The position numbers were made by a program, and so were the translations under genes. Below the pieces are notes generated by a model. That model was given only the letters and a program-made list of their open reading frames with translations. It was not told the origin of the DNA and searched no databases. Shown piece by piece: positions 14,820 to 23,260 of a stretch of DNA of 64,000 bases. Within the stretch, counting starts at the first letter, position 1; every line of letters starts with the position of its first letter. The DNA lies in the NCBI GenBank assembly GCA_030532405.1, contig JAUNLF010000006.1:1-64000 (forward strand), read 5' to 3'. Source of the stretch: Actinomycetaceae bacterium. GTDB taxonomy: Bacteria > Actinomycetota > Actinomycetes > Actinomycetales > Actinomycetaceae.

Positions 14820-16300
14820 GCTCTCCTATTCCACCGTTGATTCGTGTCAGAAAGCTGTGCTTCGCCTTCAACGAAACGTACTTGGAACGGCGTGCCCGGC
14901 GCGTTTGATGTCTTGAGCATGAACTTGCCCATCCCCAAAGGCGGCGCGTCCCTACCGGTAGTGGGGTCATACGTGCCCGGCGCGTTCCACGAGGTGAGCA
15001 TGTCCTTTTCCTTTTGTGTCAAGGAAAAAACGCCCTCCAAAAGGCTCATCTCGCGAGCCGGGAGACCACCTAAGAAAAGCATTTTTGACCTCTCCACAAA
15101 GCCCAAGGCTTTGAGTCGGTCAGCTTGGGAGGCCAGAGCATTGAAATCAGCCATAGAGTGCGTGACCATGAGCTGGCCAACGCCGACCGTTCGGTTAAGG
15201 CGCGTTAGCGAGTCGATACGCTCTACTAGACCAGAGGAGGCGCGCAGAATACGCCACAACTCGTCCATTACGATCTTGTAGCGCCTCCTTGGCGCTACAC
15301 CCGCGTCCGCAAGGGTTTGGGCGATCTCCACCGTGGCGAACCCATACGACCAGCACGACAACAGTAGTGCCGCTTGCAAATCTTCTGACGCCTCTTTAAA
15401 CGCAGACACGTCGAAAACCACCGAGCGATCCATCATCATCGGAGTTGTTGTCTCCACCGCGAAAAGCCCGCCAAACCGGCCCGATAGCAACGCCATAAGG
15501 GAGGCTTCTAGACTCTCAGTTACCTGTCGGTAATGGTTAATATCGCCGCGATCCAGTGCGGCCGCGCGTAACTCATCCGGCGCACTTCTGACCACTTCGA
15601 GCAAATCAGCCAAAACAACCGGACGTCCGTAGGTTTCCAAAATACGAATCGCCTCATCCACGATCGTTTCTTCACGATCCGTGGGAGGGGTGCGGCGAAT
15701 AATGTGGATTAGTGAGCACACCATGTCTTTTTTGCGCTCATGAGCGGCTGCAAGGAGTTTGTCGCGATCCTCCAGCTTGCCCGCTTCTTCCAAAAGCGCG
15801 ACCGCGTGAGCGACGTTGCCCGCGTCCAGCGGGTTAATACCGGCTCCTCCGTGCTCAATACTGATCACTTGCCCGCCAAGAGCCTCGATCAACGCCACAT
15901 AGTCAGGCTTAATATCCCCCAGCACCATTGTGTGCACGCCAAAACCGGCCGACGCAGTAATCATGCGGCGCACTAAGGAAGACTTACCCAAGCCATTCAA
16001 GCCCAGCACCATTGCCGAAGGTGCAGAGATCAGGCCGCGCTCAAACCAACTGATTTCATCGGCACAAACCGCTCCCCCACCGTGCAAGGCTCGCCCCAAG
16101 GGTGCGCCAACCAGCGCGGCGTTAGACCCAACGATAAACGGGAAAAGGCCGCACACTTGCTTAGATGTTGCGCGCCACGGCTGTATTACTGGCTGATTAG
16201 CCGGACTGCCAGACCCTGCCGCGCCCTTGTGAGTCGGGGACGGTGCCCCAGAGGTAAAAAGGGCTGTGAATAAGTCTTTAACAAACGCCACGGCTACCAC
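14816..16300 (-). CDS. VirB4-like conjugation ATPase
   Basis: An energy-providing ATPase of the type IV secretion channel. Walker A GLNGLGKSS is at about 100-108, LGDIKPDY follows, and Walker B is IVMDELWRIL near 345, with THSMADF after it, as in VirB4/TraC proteins. The 494-residue length covers the ATPase part only; the usual VirB4 N-terminal part appears to be supplied by the SCO6880-type protein encoded just upstream. The frame opens at GTG 16300; a GTG three codons on (16291) has better spacing from GGTGG. It overlaps neighbours on both sides, showing a tightly coupled operon. Confidence 0.88.
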   Translation of the reverse strand: MVAVAFVKDLFTALFTSGAPSPTHKGAAGSGSPANQPVIQPWRATSKQVCGLFPFIVGSNAALVGAPLGRALHGGGAVCADEISWFERGLISAPSAMVLGLNGLGKSSLVRRMITASAGFGVHTMVLGDIKPDYVALIEALGGQVISIEHGGAGINPLDAGNVAHAVALLEEAGKLEDRDKLLAAAHERKKDMVCSLIHIIRRTPPTDREETIVDEAIRILETYGRPVVLADLLEVVRSAPDELRAAALDRGDINHYRQVTESLEASLMALLSGRFGGLFAVETTTPMMMDRSVVFDVSAFKEASEDLQAALLLSCWSYGFATVEIAQTLADAGVAPRRRYKIVMDELWRILRASSGLVERIDSLTRLNRTVGVGQLMVTHSMADFNALASQADRLKALGFVERSKMLFLGGLPAREMSLLEGVFSLTQKEKDMLTSWNAPGTYDPTTGRDAPPLGMGKFMLKTSNAPGTPFQVRFVEGEAQLSDTNQRWNRRA

Positions 16301-17775
16301 CTGCCAGACAGTGCTTGAGATACCGGACGCAACCCAAGGGGTAGACCTAGCGCAAACGCGGTGTCTTGCGCCCCATACGCCGGTCGCACCAATAACCGCG
16401 ACGAAGCGGCCAGTGCGGTAACCGCGCTGGAGGTATCATCCATTTCCCCATCAGTGGTAGTAGCACTAATAACCATGCCGAAGTCGAGCAAACCGGCACC
16501 AGAGGCTTCCTCATCTGCCACTTGCTGTGCGGCGCGAAGCTCACGCCGAGCTGTAGCAGTAGGACGCGGCATATTCTCCACGCGCGCGGCCGCCCGGTTC
16601 ACATCCGCGTCCGCAGCGGCCGGGGCTTTCGCCGCGTCCAGCGGCCGGTAAATGATTGTCACGCGCTTGCGCTCCACGTCGCGCGAAGGCTCCAAAATCT
16701 TTCGAAGCACGCCCGACTGGACGTATCCGCGCGCGGGCCTAGACATCACCCACGAGCGCGAAAGGCCCGAATCGTGCCTATAAGAGTCCCACGCGGCGAC
16801 CGCGCGAATCGGCCCCGCGTCACCCCACACCAACTCCACTTCTTCCCCCGCATTGGCTGCCTGCTCAAACAGCGTCTCCGAGGCTGGGTCATACGCTACG
16901 CGGGTTAGCTGACAAATCTCGCGTGCGCTAAGCAAATGCACGCCACCCGCCCCGCTTCCCATAAGCGTCTGCGTAAGACCGGGAAGGTCTGAGCTAATCC
17001 GAGAGACAACTTGCGAGCGTTTTTTCGCCGACGTCCCCATCTTGGCAGGATCAAAAGTTACGGTAATCCACGCGCGAACCCTTGCTGCACCTTGACCGTA
17101 ATCTTCCACTACCCGATTAAGAATCTGTCGCGCCACCAGCGGGGACTCATCAGACATGCGAGAGGAAACCTCTCTGCGTAGCCTGTCGCCACTATCGGGG
17201 ATAGTCTCTACCGTCACCGACGCCTGAGCCACGCCCATTTGCCCACCAAGATCACCTAGCCACATGCCCCACAAGGCCACTTGCCTATCAATCGTGTCTT
17301 GATCGGTCAGTCCCCCACCTTCAGGCGACACACTCATGACCACGGCCAACGTTCCATCACCGTGCTCGATAAGACCGAAGGGGCGCTCATAGGAGTCCCT
17401 ATGCTCGCTTAACCCTGAGGGATGCAGCATTCCGGGCAGTTCACACTTACCTTCAGTAACGTGAGGCGCTAAAGCGCCACTAGCGTGAATATTTGACTTC
17501 CTACGAACCGACCTTGCAAACCGCATTCTTTGTCCCGCTCTTTCTAAAACCGATACCCCGTGAATATCGCGGGTAACCACCACGCCGACCACGGCCGCAC
17601 ACAAGACGCCAACGCCCACGCCAGCTAAGACTGACACAGACATAGCCGTGATTGACACAACTGCAAGACCGGCAAGGATTAGGAGTGACTCTCCAAAGCC
17701 GAGCTTGCCAAAACCGGCACGCCGGGGAATCCGCCAATTTCCATACGTGCGAACTGCCACTGCTTCTTCACTCAC
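16294..17775 (-). CDS. SCO6880-family conjugation protein
   Basis: Matches the SCO6880-type proteins of actinobacterial T4SS loci. It begins with a PrgI/VirB3-like membrane hairpin (two hydrophobic segments between about residues 28 and 67), followed by a large soluble domain thought to correspond to the N-terminal part of VirB4. No Walker motif is present, as expected. It has 493 residues. GTG start with AGGAGG upstream; the start overlaps the preceding stop by 4 nt (GTGA). Its order, directly before the VirB4 ATPase gene, fits a split VirB3-VirB4 arrangement. Confidence 0.8.
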   Translation of the reverse strand: MSEEAVAVRTYGNWRIPRRAGFGKLGFGESLLILAGLAVVSITAMSVSVLAGVGVGVLCAAVVGVVVTRDIHGVSVLERAGQRMRFARSVRRKSNIHASGALAPHVTEGKCELPGMLHPSGLSEHRDSYERPFGLIEHGDGTLAVVMSVSPEGGGLTDQDTIDRQVALWGMWLGDLGGQMGVAQASVTVETIPDSGDRLRREVSSRMSDESPLVARQILNRVVEDYGQGAARVRAWITVTFDPAKMGTSAKKRSQVVSRISSDLPGLTQTLMGSGAGGVHLLSAREICQLTRVAYDPASETLFEQAANAGEEVELVWGDAGPIRAVAAWDSYRHDSGLSRSWVMSRPARGYVQSGVLRKILEPSRDVERKRVTIIYRPLDAAKAPAAADADVNRAAARVENMPRPTATARRELRAAQQVADEEASGAGLLDFGMVISATTTDGEMDDTSSAVTALAASSRLLVRPAYGAQDTAFALGLPLGLRPVSQALSGRW

Positions 17776-19085
17776 GAGCGAACCTCCTGACCGCCACTAG
17801 GGCCTTCTCCAGACGCGCCCGGCCCGCCCCGCGAACCCATCGCCGGTGGTGTTTGACCATCAACTCCAGCAACACCTTGCGCACCAGAAGCGCCAGATGC
17901 ACCGTCTTGACCACTAGCCCCCGGTGCGCCTTCCCCACCGGACATTCCCACGGCGCCAGTTGCACCAGCACTACCAGCACTGCCGTCACTACCATTAGCG
18001 CCAGCGCTACCGGCACTTCCTTGCGCGCCTAGGGACGTAACACCACCCCCGGCGCTACCGCCTGCGCTTCCTTCTACTGCGCTTGTTGTCGCACCGTGCG
18101 CGGCACTCGCCGCGCCAGCTCCTGCGGCAACCAGTTCGCTTGTCCCTCCACTTGCTGCTGCGCCGCCCACACGGGCCACGGTCATAGCTCCTGTGGCAAG
18201 TACCGCGCCAGCTCCTGCCGCCGCTCCCCCACCGCCACTACTTATAGCCTCCGTTGCGGGCACCATAAAAGTAATCAACGCTGGAAGGGACATTACGGCT
18301 AAACCGAGCATAATAACGCCGGTTATAAAGCCCGTTAGGTCATCTTCGGTGAACACCGTCCAGTGCCCCCCTGAGACGAGTTTTATAGCTAATGCGTAAA
18401 TGATTGACGCGGCCGGTTTATACAGTAAGAACGCGAAAAACCACGCCACCATTTTCCACAGCCAGCCGCGCCCCCACTTCGTGAAGTACGCTGCCCCCGC
18501 CAGCGGCATGACACCTACGAGCAGGATCAGCATTGCCGAGCGGACAAACATAAGCCCGATCTGCAACATATTCGCGATCAATGCCGCTAGGCCGCCAATA
18601 ATGATGACGACCATGCCCACCGCACCGGTAAGACTACTAACAGACAGAATCTTCGAAGCGAACTGACCCGTGTCCTGCGCTGCGACTAGAGAAATAATCC
18701 AAATAGAAAACTCATCCGACGCCTCTACCAGCATTTGGCCCGCGCCTACAGACACACTTGAAACCACAGCAAGGGTTAGTAGCCCTTGCAAAATGTTCAG
18801 CGCGCCTTCACCGCGACGTGAGAATGCCAGATGGATACCTGCCACCATCAACGACGCTATCGCTACCGCTATGACCAGTAAGCGAGTGGAGGAGTGGATG
18901 AACCCCACTGCCGACCCTGACGCTGTTAAGTCCGGGACTTGCACGCCGACCCACGTCGAGCCGACCGTAATGAGGGTGTCAGACACTCCCTGCAAAACGG
19001 CTTGCGCCCACTGAGCGATAATATTGTCTACCGCGTCGGAGACCGCTTCACCAGCTTTGCATGACAGTTCCCAAAAGTGGCACAT
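17772..19085 (-). CDS. VirB6/TrbL-like channel protein with collagen-like tail
   Basis: A polytopic membrane protein of the T4SS inner-membrane channel. About six hydrophobic segments fall between residues 60 and 285, with a Trp-rich KWGRGWLWKMVAWFF loop typical of TrbL/VirB6 proteins. After residue about 290 the composition switches to Gly/Ala/Ser, and from about 355 the sequence runs in Gly-X-Y triplets (GASGQDGASGASGAQGVAG) to near residue 405. Such tails are not part of the family core. The ATG immediately follows the stop of the upstream gene, so translation is coupled. The TM core assignment is by topology and gene order. Confidence 0.78.
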   Translation of the reverse strand: MCHFWELSCKAGEAVSDAVDNIIAQWAQAVLQGVSDTLITVGSTWVGVQVPDLTASGSAVGFIHSSTRLLVIAVAIASLMVAGIHLAFSRRGEGALNILQGLLTLAVVSSVSVGAGQMLVEASDEFSIWIISLVAAQDTGQFASKILSVSSLTGAVGMVVIIIGGLAALIANMLQIGLMFVRSAMLILLVGVMPLAGAAYFTKWGRGWLWKMVAWFFAFLLYKPAASIIYALAIKLVSGGHWTVFTEDDLTGFITGVIMLGLAVMSLPALITFMVPATEAISSGGGGAAAGAGAVLATGAMTVARVGGAAASGGTSELVAAGAGAASAAHGATTSAVEGSAGGSAGGGVTSLGAQGSAGSAGANGSDGSAGSAGATGAVGMSGGEGAPGASGQDGASGASGAQGVAGVDGQTPPAMGSRGGPGASGEGPSGGQEVRS

Positions 19086-19838
19086 CTAGGCAATCCATTC
19101 AATAAATCCCTCTAAGGGCAGCGAGTCAATCACTCGCTCACCCCAAGAGTCGATCGAAGGTGCTTCCACCTTCCAATCCCCGTTTTGCCATTCAAGAACT
19201 AGCGGCCAAGCCACGAGCTTATCCGGGTAGGAAACCGCCGACACTGCAAGCACTACCATCGCGTGATCCGGGCCGCGATCTTCGTAAATGTAGCCATGAA
19301 TCTTAAACGGCGAGCCCGTTTGCCCTTGCCACTGCTCCTTAATCTGCGCCTCCAGCCGATCCCGGTTAGGGCCTTCAGCCATAAGTGCAACTACTGTTTC
19401 GTCGATTTGCTGTTGGGAAGAAAACCACGTCAAAAAGTTCGCGGCCGCCAAAATAGCGCCTGCCGGATTGTGCGAATAACAATGCGAAATCCCATCAGTA
19501 ACGCCAGGGCCATAACCTTCAATACTAGGCACGTGAAGCCCTTGTCCAACCTCCAAAGGAGTTGAAGGCAAGGCTTGGGTAGGGATCACGTTATCCAGGG
19601 CTGTAAGCCCGCAAACAGAGTCCGAGTCTCCAGCGGCCGCTACCGGCTCAGTAGCGCCCTGCGCTTGGTCGCCACTGGCAGTTGTGGGCGCTGGCGCTTC
19701 AGGGGACGCGCCAGTGTCAGCAGGTTCCTTAGTGGCCACTAAATAGCCCAGCCCCACAAGTAAAGCCACGACTACCAGTGCCGAGGCAATAAACGCCGGA
19801 CGGGCAAAAATGTTCACGCTCTTTTCTTCACCAGTCAT
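19086..19838 (-). CDS. Single-pass conjugation accessory protein (VirB8-like position)
   Basis: The 250-residue protein has a short cytosolic N-terminus, one transmembrane segment (about 16-38), a Pro/Thr/Ala/Glu-rich linker, and an extracytoplasmic domain of about 165 residues containing two Cys. That topology and the operon place resemble VirB8-like proteins of Gram-positive systems, but no sequence motif proves it. The ATG overlaps the stop of the small upstream gene (TGATG); a GTG one codon earlier is possible. Confidence 0.65.
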   Translation of the reverse strand: MTGEEKSVNIFARPAFIASALVVVALLVGLGYLVATKEPADTGASPEAPAPTTASGDQAQGATEPVAAAGDSDSVCGLTALDNVIPTQALPSTPLEVGQGLHVPSIEGYGPGVTDGISHCYSHNPAGAILAAANFLTWFSSQQQIDETVVALMAEGPNRDRLEAQIKEQWQGQTGSPFKIHGYIYEDRGPDHAMVVLAVSAVSYPDKLVAWPLVLEWQNGDWKVEAPSIDSWGERVIDSLPLEGFIEWIA

Positions 19839-20146
19839 CACACCAGTGCCTTTGCTAGAGCCGATGCGGACGCAATCACGATAGCGCCAATGATGACAAA
19901 GCCAATACGGCGAACATTCTCGTTACCCATACCCCGCTCATTCGAAATGATGAGCATAATTCCCCCGACAACAAAGCCGACGAACACCGAAATGGTGCCG
20001 ATCCAAAACAGCCAATCCAAGACTGTTTTCACCTTCTCCTCCACTCCGGGGGGAGCCACTGGAGAAGGATTAAGATCCAACCCCACAAGCCCAGCCACCA
20101 CGCGAGAATATGCAGACTCCAAACCAGAGATCACCTTAGAAAACAC
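19838..20146 (-). CDS. Small two-TM protein of the transfer operon
   Basis: A 102-residue protein with a Pro-rich segment (NPSPVAPPGVEE) and two hydrophobic helices (about 43-67 and 80-101). This is the size and topology of VirB2/TrbC-type pilin-like subunits in Gram-positive T4SS operons, but no processing site is evident. It starts with GTG directly after the upstream stop, with GAAAGGAAAG as ribosome binding site, and overlaps the next gene. Confidence 0.6.
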   Translation of the reverse strand: MFSKVISGLESAYSRVVAGLVGLDLNPSPVAPPGVEEKVKTVLDWLFWIGTISVFVGFVVGGIMLIISNERGMGNENVRRIGFVIIGAIVIASASALAKALV

Positions 20147-20719
20147 TTAACTTTCCTTTCCGATTAGCGACAACTCTTTCAACACTTTGCGAACGTCCCG
20201 CGACGCGGGTACATCCCAAGCAAGCGAGGCACGCCAAGCAGGCTGAAAACCCACATGCCACACCCGGGGGAACGCGCCTTCAATACGCTTGCGAAACTCC
20301 ACTAGCGACTTCACCGGCTTGCCCGGCACGTCGGCAGTTAGAATCAGGCCGACCAACTCCACGCCTTCGACTTGACCCGACGCCCACTGAATTGCGGCGG
20401 CCTGCGCGGCCTTTAACCCTGTAAAACTGCTTCGCGCCACAACCACGGCGCGCGTATAGCCTTGCGTAGCAGGCCACGCAACGCCCGCGTCACCCGCACC
20501 AAGCAAACGCGCCCACGACGTCGCACCCGCACCACCATGTGCGGCTACAACCCACAACGGACAGTCTTGCCCCTTAGACGACACAATCGGCAGCCCCGAA
20601 ACCATACTGACCTGCGCACCCGGCTTCCAAGCACGCGCGGCGCGCACCGGCCTACTCGGAGCCTGCGCCACCTCTGGCGCCACCACAGTCTCAACCGCCC
20701 ACGGATTAATCTCACTCAT
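20147..20719 (-). CDS. P-loop-like protein, first gene of the transfer operon
   Basis: The 190-residue protein contains WVVAAHGGAGATSWARLLG, a degenerate ParA-like nucleotide-binding loop lacking the Lys, then hydrophobic strands (AVVVARSS, VELVGLILTADVPG) as in a P-loop fold. It resembles proteins annotated as DUF6668 in actinobacterial elements; that name is from memory. The ATG at 20719 is chosen for the preceding GAGGAGG; the frame extends to 20809 without a better site. It heads the leftward operon behind the dyad at 20731. Confidence 0.65.
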   Translation of the reverse strand: MSEINPWAVETVVAPEVAQAPSRPVRAARAWKPGAQVSMVSGLPIVSSKGQDCPLWVVAAHGGAGATSWARLLGAGDAGVAWPATQGYTRAVVVARSSFTGLKAAQAAAIQWASGQVEGVELVGLILTADVPGKPVKSLVEFRKRIEGAFPRVWHVGFQPAWRASLAWDVPASRDVRKVLKELSLIGKES

Positions 20720-20730
20720 GTGCGCCTCCT

Positions 20731-20760
20731 CTCTACGTATTACGTAGAGCGTGCGCACAC
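20731..20760. promoter_or_regulatory. Operator dyad between transfer operon and surface-protein gene
   Basis: CTCTACGT-att-ACGTAGAG (20731-20749) is a perfect 8-bp inverted repeat directly upstream of the GAGGAGG of the T4SS operon. The adjoining TTACGTAGAGCGTGCGC is near-identical to the sequence at 8912, next to the mob region. Confidence 0.6.
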
Positions 20761-20780
20761 AGAAAAAAGGGGAAAATAAA

Positions 20781-21839
20781 ATGCCGGGCTGGCCGCCAAT
20801 AACCATCACTCAAAACGATGACGAAACCGTCACCGTTACCGCCGCCAAAGTCATCCAAGCCCATCTACCCGCTGGGCCAACCGTCCATCAAGACGCAATG
20901 GAAATAGCGCGCGAGCAAGCCAAATACTACCGTCGCACCCTGCCAGTAACAGCTATCAGCAAACACGGCACTTTCTACATGACCGTCGCCCCTGACGGAA
21001 CCATCGAAACCCTAGACACGCCACACCAAAACACCAGTACTGACAGCGCCACCAGTGCCACCGGCACTACCAGCAGTACTGGCACCACCGTCAAACACGC
21101 AGACCCCGCCGATACCTCCACCATCGACGACGAGCAGGCACCCAAGACACTGCCCAAGCAGGCCACCCTCCCCGCGCAGGCTCCACACTCAGCGCCACGC
21201 GCGCTACAACCCGCGCCGACGCCTCAAACTTCTACAGTTGGTGCCAGAAAAGCCACGAAAGCGATACTCTCCTTAGTAGGCGCTTTCGCGCTTATTGCAA
21301 GCGCCAGCCTGTTCGCTATTCACCAGCTCAACACTGAGCAAGACCCACAACCCACAACAACTCAAACCACTATCCCAACAACAACCGCCACGCGACCAAC
21401 AACAACAACGGCCAAAACCGAACCAGCTACAACCCCAACAACGACCGCGCCCACCACGGCGGCACCAGAGCCAGAACCTGAACCCATCCCACAGCCCGCG
21501 CCTGAACCCGCGCCTGCACCACAACCAGCACCCCAACCACCTGCGCCTGAACCACAGCCAGCACCGCAGCCCGCACCGCCACCACCCGCTCCGCAGGGGG
21601 TAACCTCGATGAGTACCTCCGTCAGCACCAGCGGCAACGGCGGCGCCTACTTCGCCATAAGCCTCAGCGGCAGCGGTAGCACCACATGCAGTATCAGTAT
21701 TGGGGGACGCGGTACAAGCACGAGCGCCCCCGTACCCGGCACCGCAACAGCAACAGTTACAGGCATACCACTAGGCACTCAAAGCTGGACTACCAGCTGT
21801 GACGGCCTCACCAACACAGGCACCATCACCGTTTACTAG
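20781..21839 (+). CDS. Membrane-anchored Thr/Pro-rich stalk protein
   Basis: No enzymatic domain is recognised. The 352-residue protein has an N-terminal cytosolic region (about 1-160), one transmembrane segment (about 166-184), a Thr-rich then Pro/Glu/Ala/Gln-rich extended stalk (about 190-270, with repeated PAPEPAP/PQPAP units), and a C-terminal Ser/Thr/Gly-rich beta domain of about 80 residues with two Cys. This layout suggests a type II membrane protein displaying a small domain at the cell surface. ATG 20781 has GGGG upstream. It is divergent from the T4SS operon; a role in mating contact is a guess. Confidence 0.65.
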   Translation: MPGWPPITITQNDDETVTVTAAKVIQAHLPAGPTVHQDAMEIAREQAKYYRRTLPVTAISKHGTFYMTVAPDGTIETLDTPHQNTSTDSATSATGTTSSTGTTVKHADPADTSTIDDEQAPKTLPKQATLPAQAPHSAPRALQPAPTPQTSTVGARKATKAILSLVGAFALIASASLFAIHQLNTEQDPQPTTTQTTIPTTTATRPTTTTAKTEPATTPTTTAPTTAAPEPEPEPIPQPAPEPAPAPQPAPQPPAPEPQPAPQPAPPPPAPQGVTSMSTSVSTSGNGGAYFAISLSGSGSTTCSISIGGRGTSTSAPVPGTATATVTGIPLGTQSWTTSCDGLTNTGTITVY

Positions 21840-21851
21840 AAAGAACCCAAC

Positions 21852-22124
21852 ATGCAAGAACTGGACTACTACCCCGAATACATCGTCACTTTCGAAGGTC
21901 AAACCCCAGAAGAAGCAAAAGGTCACTCGCTCCCATCTCCGGACTACGACATCGCCAAAAGTATCGGAATCGAAATGGCATACGACTACGGGCACGACCC
22001 GGACAAAAACCGAATCTTTTACCGCACAGTCATCATCGCCTCAACCGACTGGGTAGAAGTGGGCGACGATAGCAACTACGAAGAAGTGATTGAACAAATC
22101 AACCGAGAATTCAGACCGTTCTAA
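21852..22124 (+). CDS. Small acidic hypothetical protein
   Basis: A 90-residue acidic protein with no recognised domain, rich in Tyr and Asp. It starts 13 nt after the stalk-protein stop with a weak GAAAGAA site, so it is probably translated from the same transcript, which ends at the hairpin just downstream. Confidence 0.5.
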   Translation: MQELDYYPEYIVTFEGQTPEEAKGHSLPSPDYDIAKSIGIEMAYDYGHDPDKNRIFYRTVIIASTDWVEVGDDSNYEEVIEQINREFRPF

Positions 22125-22133
22125 GAACGAAAA

Positions 22134-22160
22134 AGCATGGTGCAAATATTGCACCATGCT
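22134..22160. terminator. Bidirectional terminator
   Basis: AGCATGGTGCAA (22134-22145) pairs with TTGCACCATGCT (22149-22160) over a 3-nt loop, preceded by an A-run and followed by CTAAAATCTTTTT. It separates convergent genes. Confidence 0.8.
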
Positions 22161-22183
22161 CTAAAATCTTTTTGTGATCCTCA

Positions 22184-23260
22184 TCACACAAGAGAAGTTG
22201 CTGTATCAAACGACTCGACCAGCTTGCGAGCCTCTAAGGTAAGAGCCTCATCATCGAGTGTCAGAATACCACCCTTCGTGCCACGTCGAGAACCCACAAG
22301 CATAGTCATCCACGCGCGGGCCGCGTGCGGAGGAACTCCCAAATCCGAAAGGCGCGGGTCTGCACCGGCCGCACTATGACGCCGACTTGCATCCCCTACC
22401 GCAAGTTCAGCAACTCGTAGCGTACCCGCCCAAGCAAGAGTCTCACTCATGCCAGCACTAATAAGCGCGTCCACCAAGCGAACGAAAGTGCCTTCAAAAT
22501 CATCGACGCTAACCCACACATCGCCTTCAAAGCCCATACCCGGGCGCAGCCCTTCCTCAGGCATTTCAGCAGGCTCCACGGCGCGTTCCACACTCACCAG
22601 CTCCTCGCGCCCTGCGCGACGCCGGTTCACTATCGTAGTGAGCATTGCCCACGGACGCTGAGCCTGCACCAGCTTGTCTGCAAGCGTGGTCGCCGCCTCC
22701 CACGCAATACCGATCGTATCGGCCTCCGCTTCCTGTCTCGTCATGCCACCAAACTGCATAGCCCCGGCAATCGCGACAGCGAACTGGCGCGCTCCTACCT
22801 CTTTCAAAGCTACCGCTAAACGCTCACCAGCCGCGCCCTGCCAACCTTGAGTACTTCCTTGAACCAGCAGAGCGCGTAGCCCTTCATTATCTGACGGGTC
22901 AAGCACACAGGGCACCTCCACCGAAGCGTCGCCCTTAGCCCCCGCCAAAGCAACATCATCATTGGACTTAGCACGCTCGCTTGCTCCTGCCGTGGCGTGC
23001 AAAACAAAGCGTGACGACGCCTTCTTGCCGTCTTTATATCTCATCTGCCGCGAAAGCGCTCCGCGCGCCTCCAAGCCACTTAGAGCGTAAAACACAGCAC
23101 GGCGAGATATCCCCGTAATTGTCGTCAAATGCTCAACTGCGCAAATGACAACGCCATGAGAATCAGCAAGGCGAGCCAACTCGAACAGCACCAGCGACTG
23201 CGAAGGCGTCAAACCGCGCAACCCTTGCGCCCACACCGGCCAAGACATGTGTTGAGTCAT
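22184..23260 (-). CDS. Winged-helix protein (replication/regulation operon)
   Basis: The 358-residue protein starts with a winged helix-turn-helix of about 85 residues (LRGLTPSQSLVLFELARLAD..ITGISRRAVFYALSGLEARGALSR, shown in part). A helical C-terminal region follows with no named domain. The winged helix is the same type as in the two preceding genes. The ATG overlaps the upstream stop by 4 nt. Position in a xis-rep-like operon next to iteron-like repeats suggests a plasmid replication or copy-control protein; not proven. Confidence 0.65.
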   Translation of the reverse strand: MTQHMSWPVWAQGLRGLTPSQSLVLFELARLADSHGVVICAVEHLTTITGISRRAVFYALSGLEARGALSRQMRYKDGKKASSRFVLHATAGASERAKSNDDVALAGAKGDASVEVPCVLDPSDNEGLRALLVQGSTQGWQGAAGERLAVALKEVGARQFAVAIAGAMQFGGMTRQEAEADTIGIAWEAATTLADKLVQAQRPWAMLTTIVNRRRAGREELVSVERAVEPAEMPEEGLRPGMGFEGDVWVSVDDFEGTFVRLVDALISAGMSETLAWAGTLRVAELAVGDASRRHSAAGADPRLSDLGVPPHAARAWMTMLVGSRRGTKGGILTLDDEALTLEARKLVESFDTATSLV

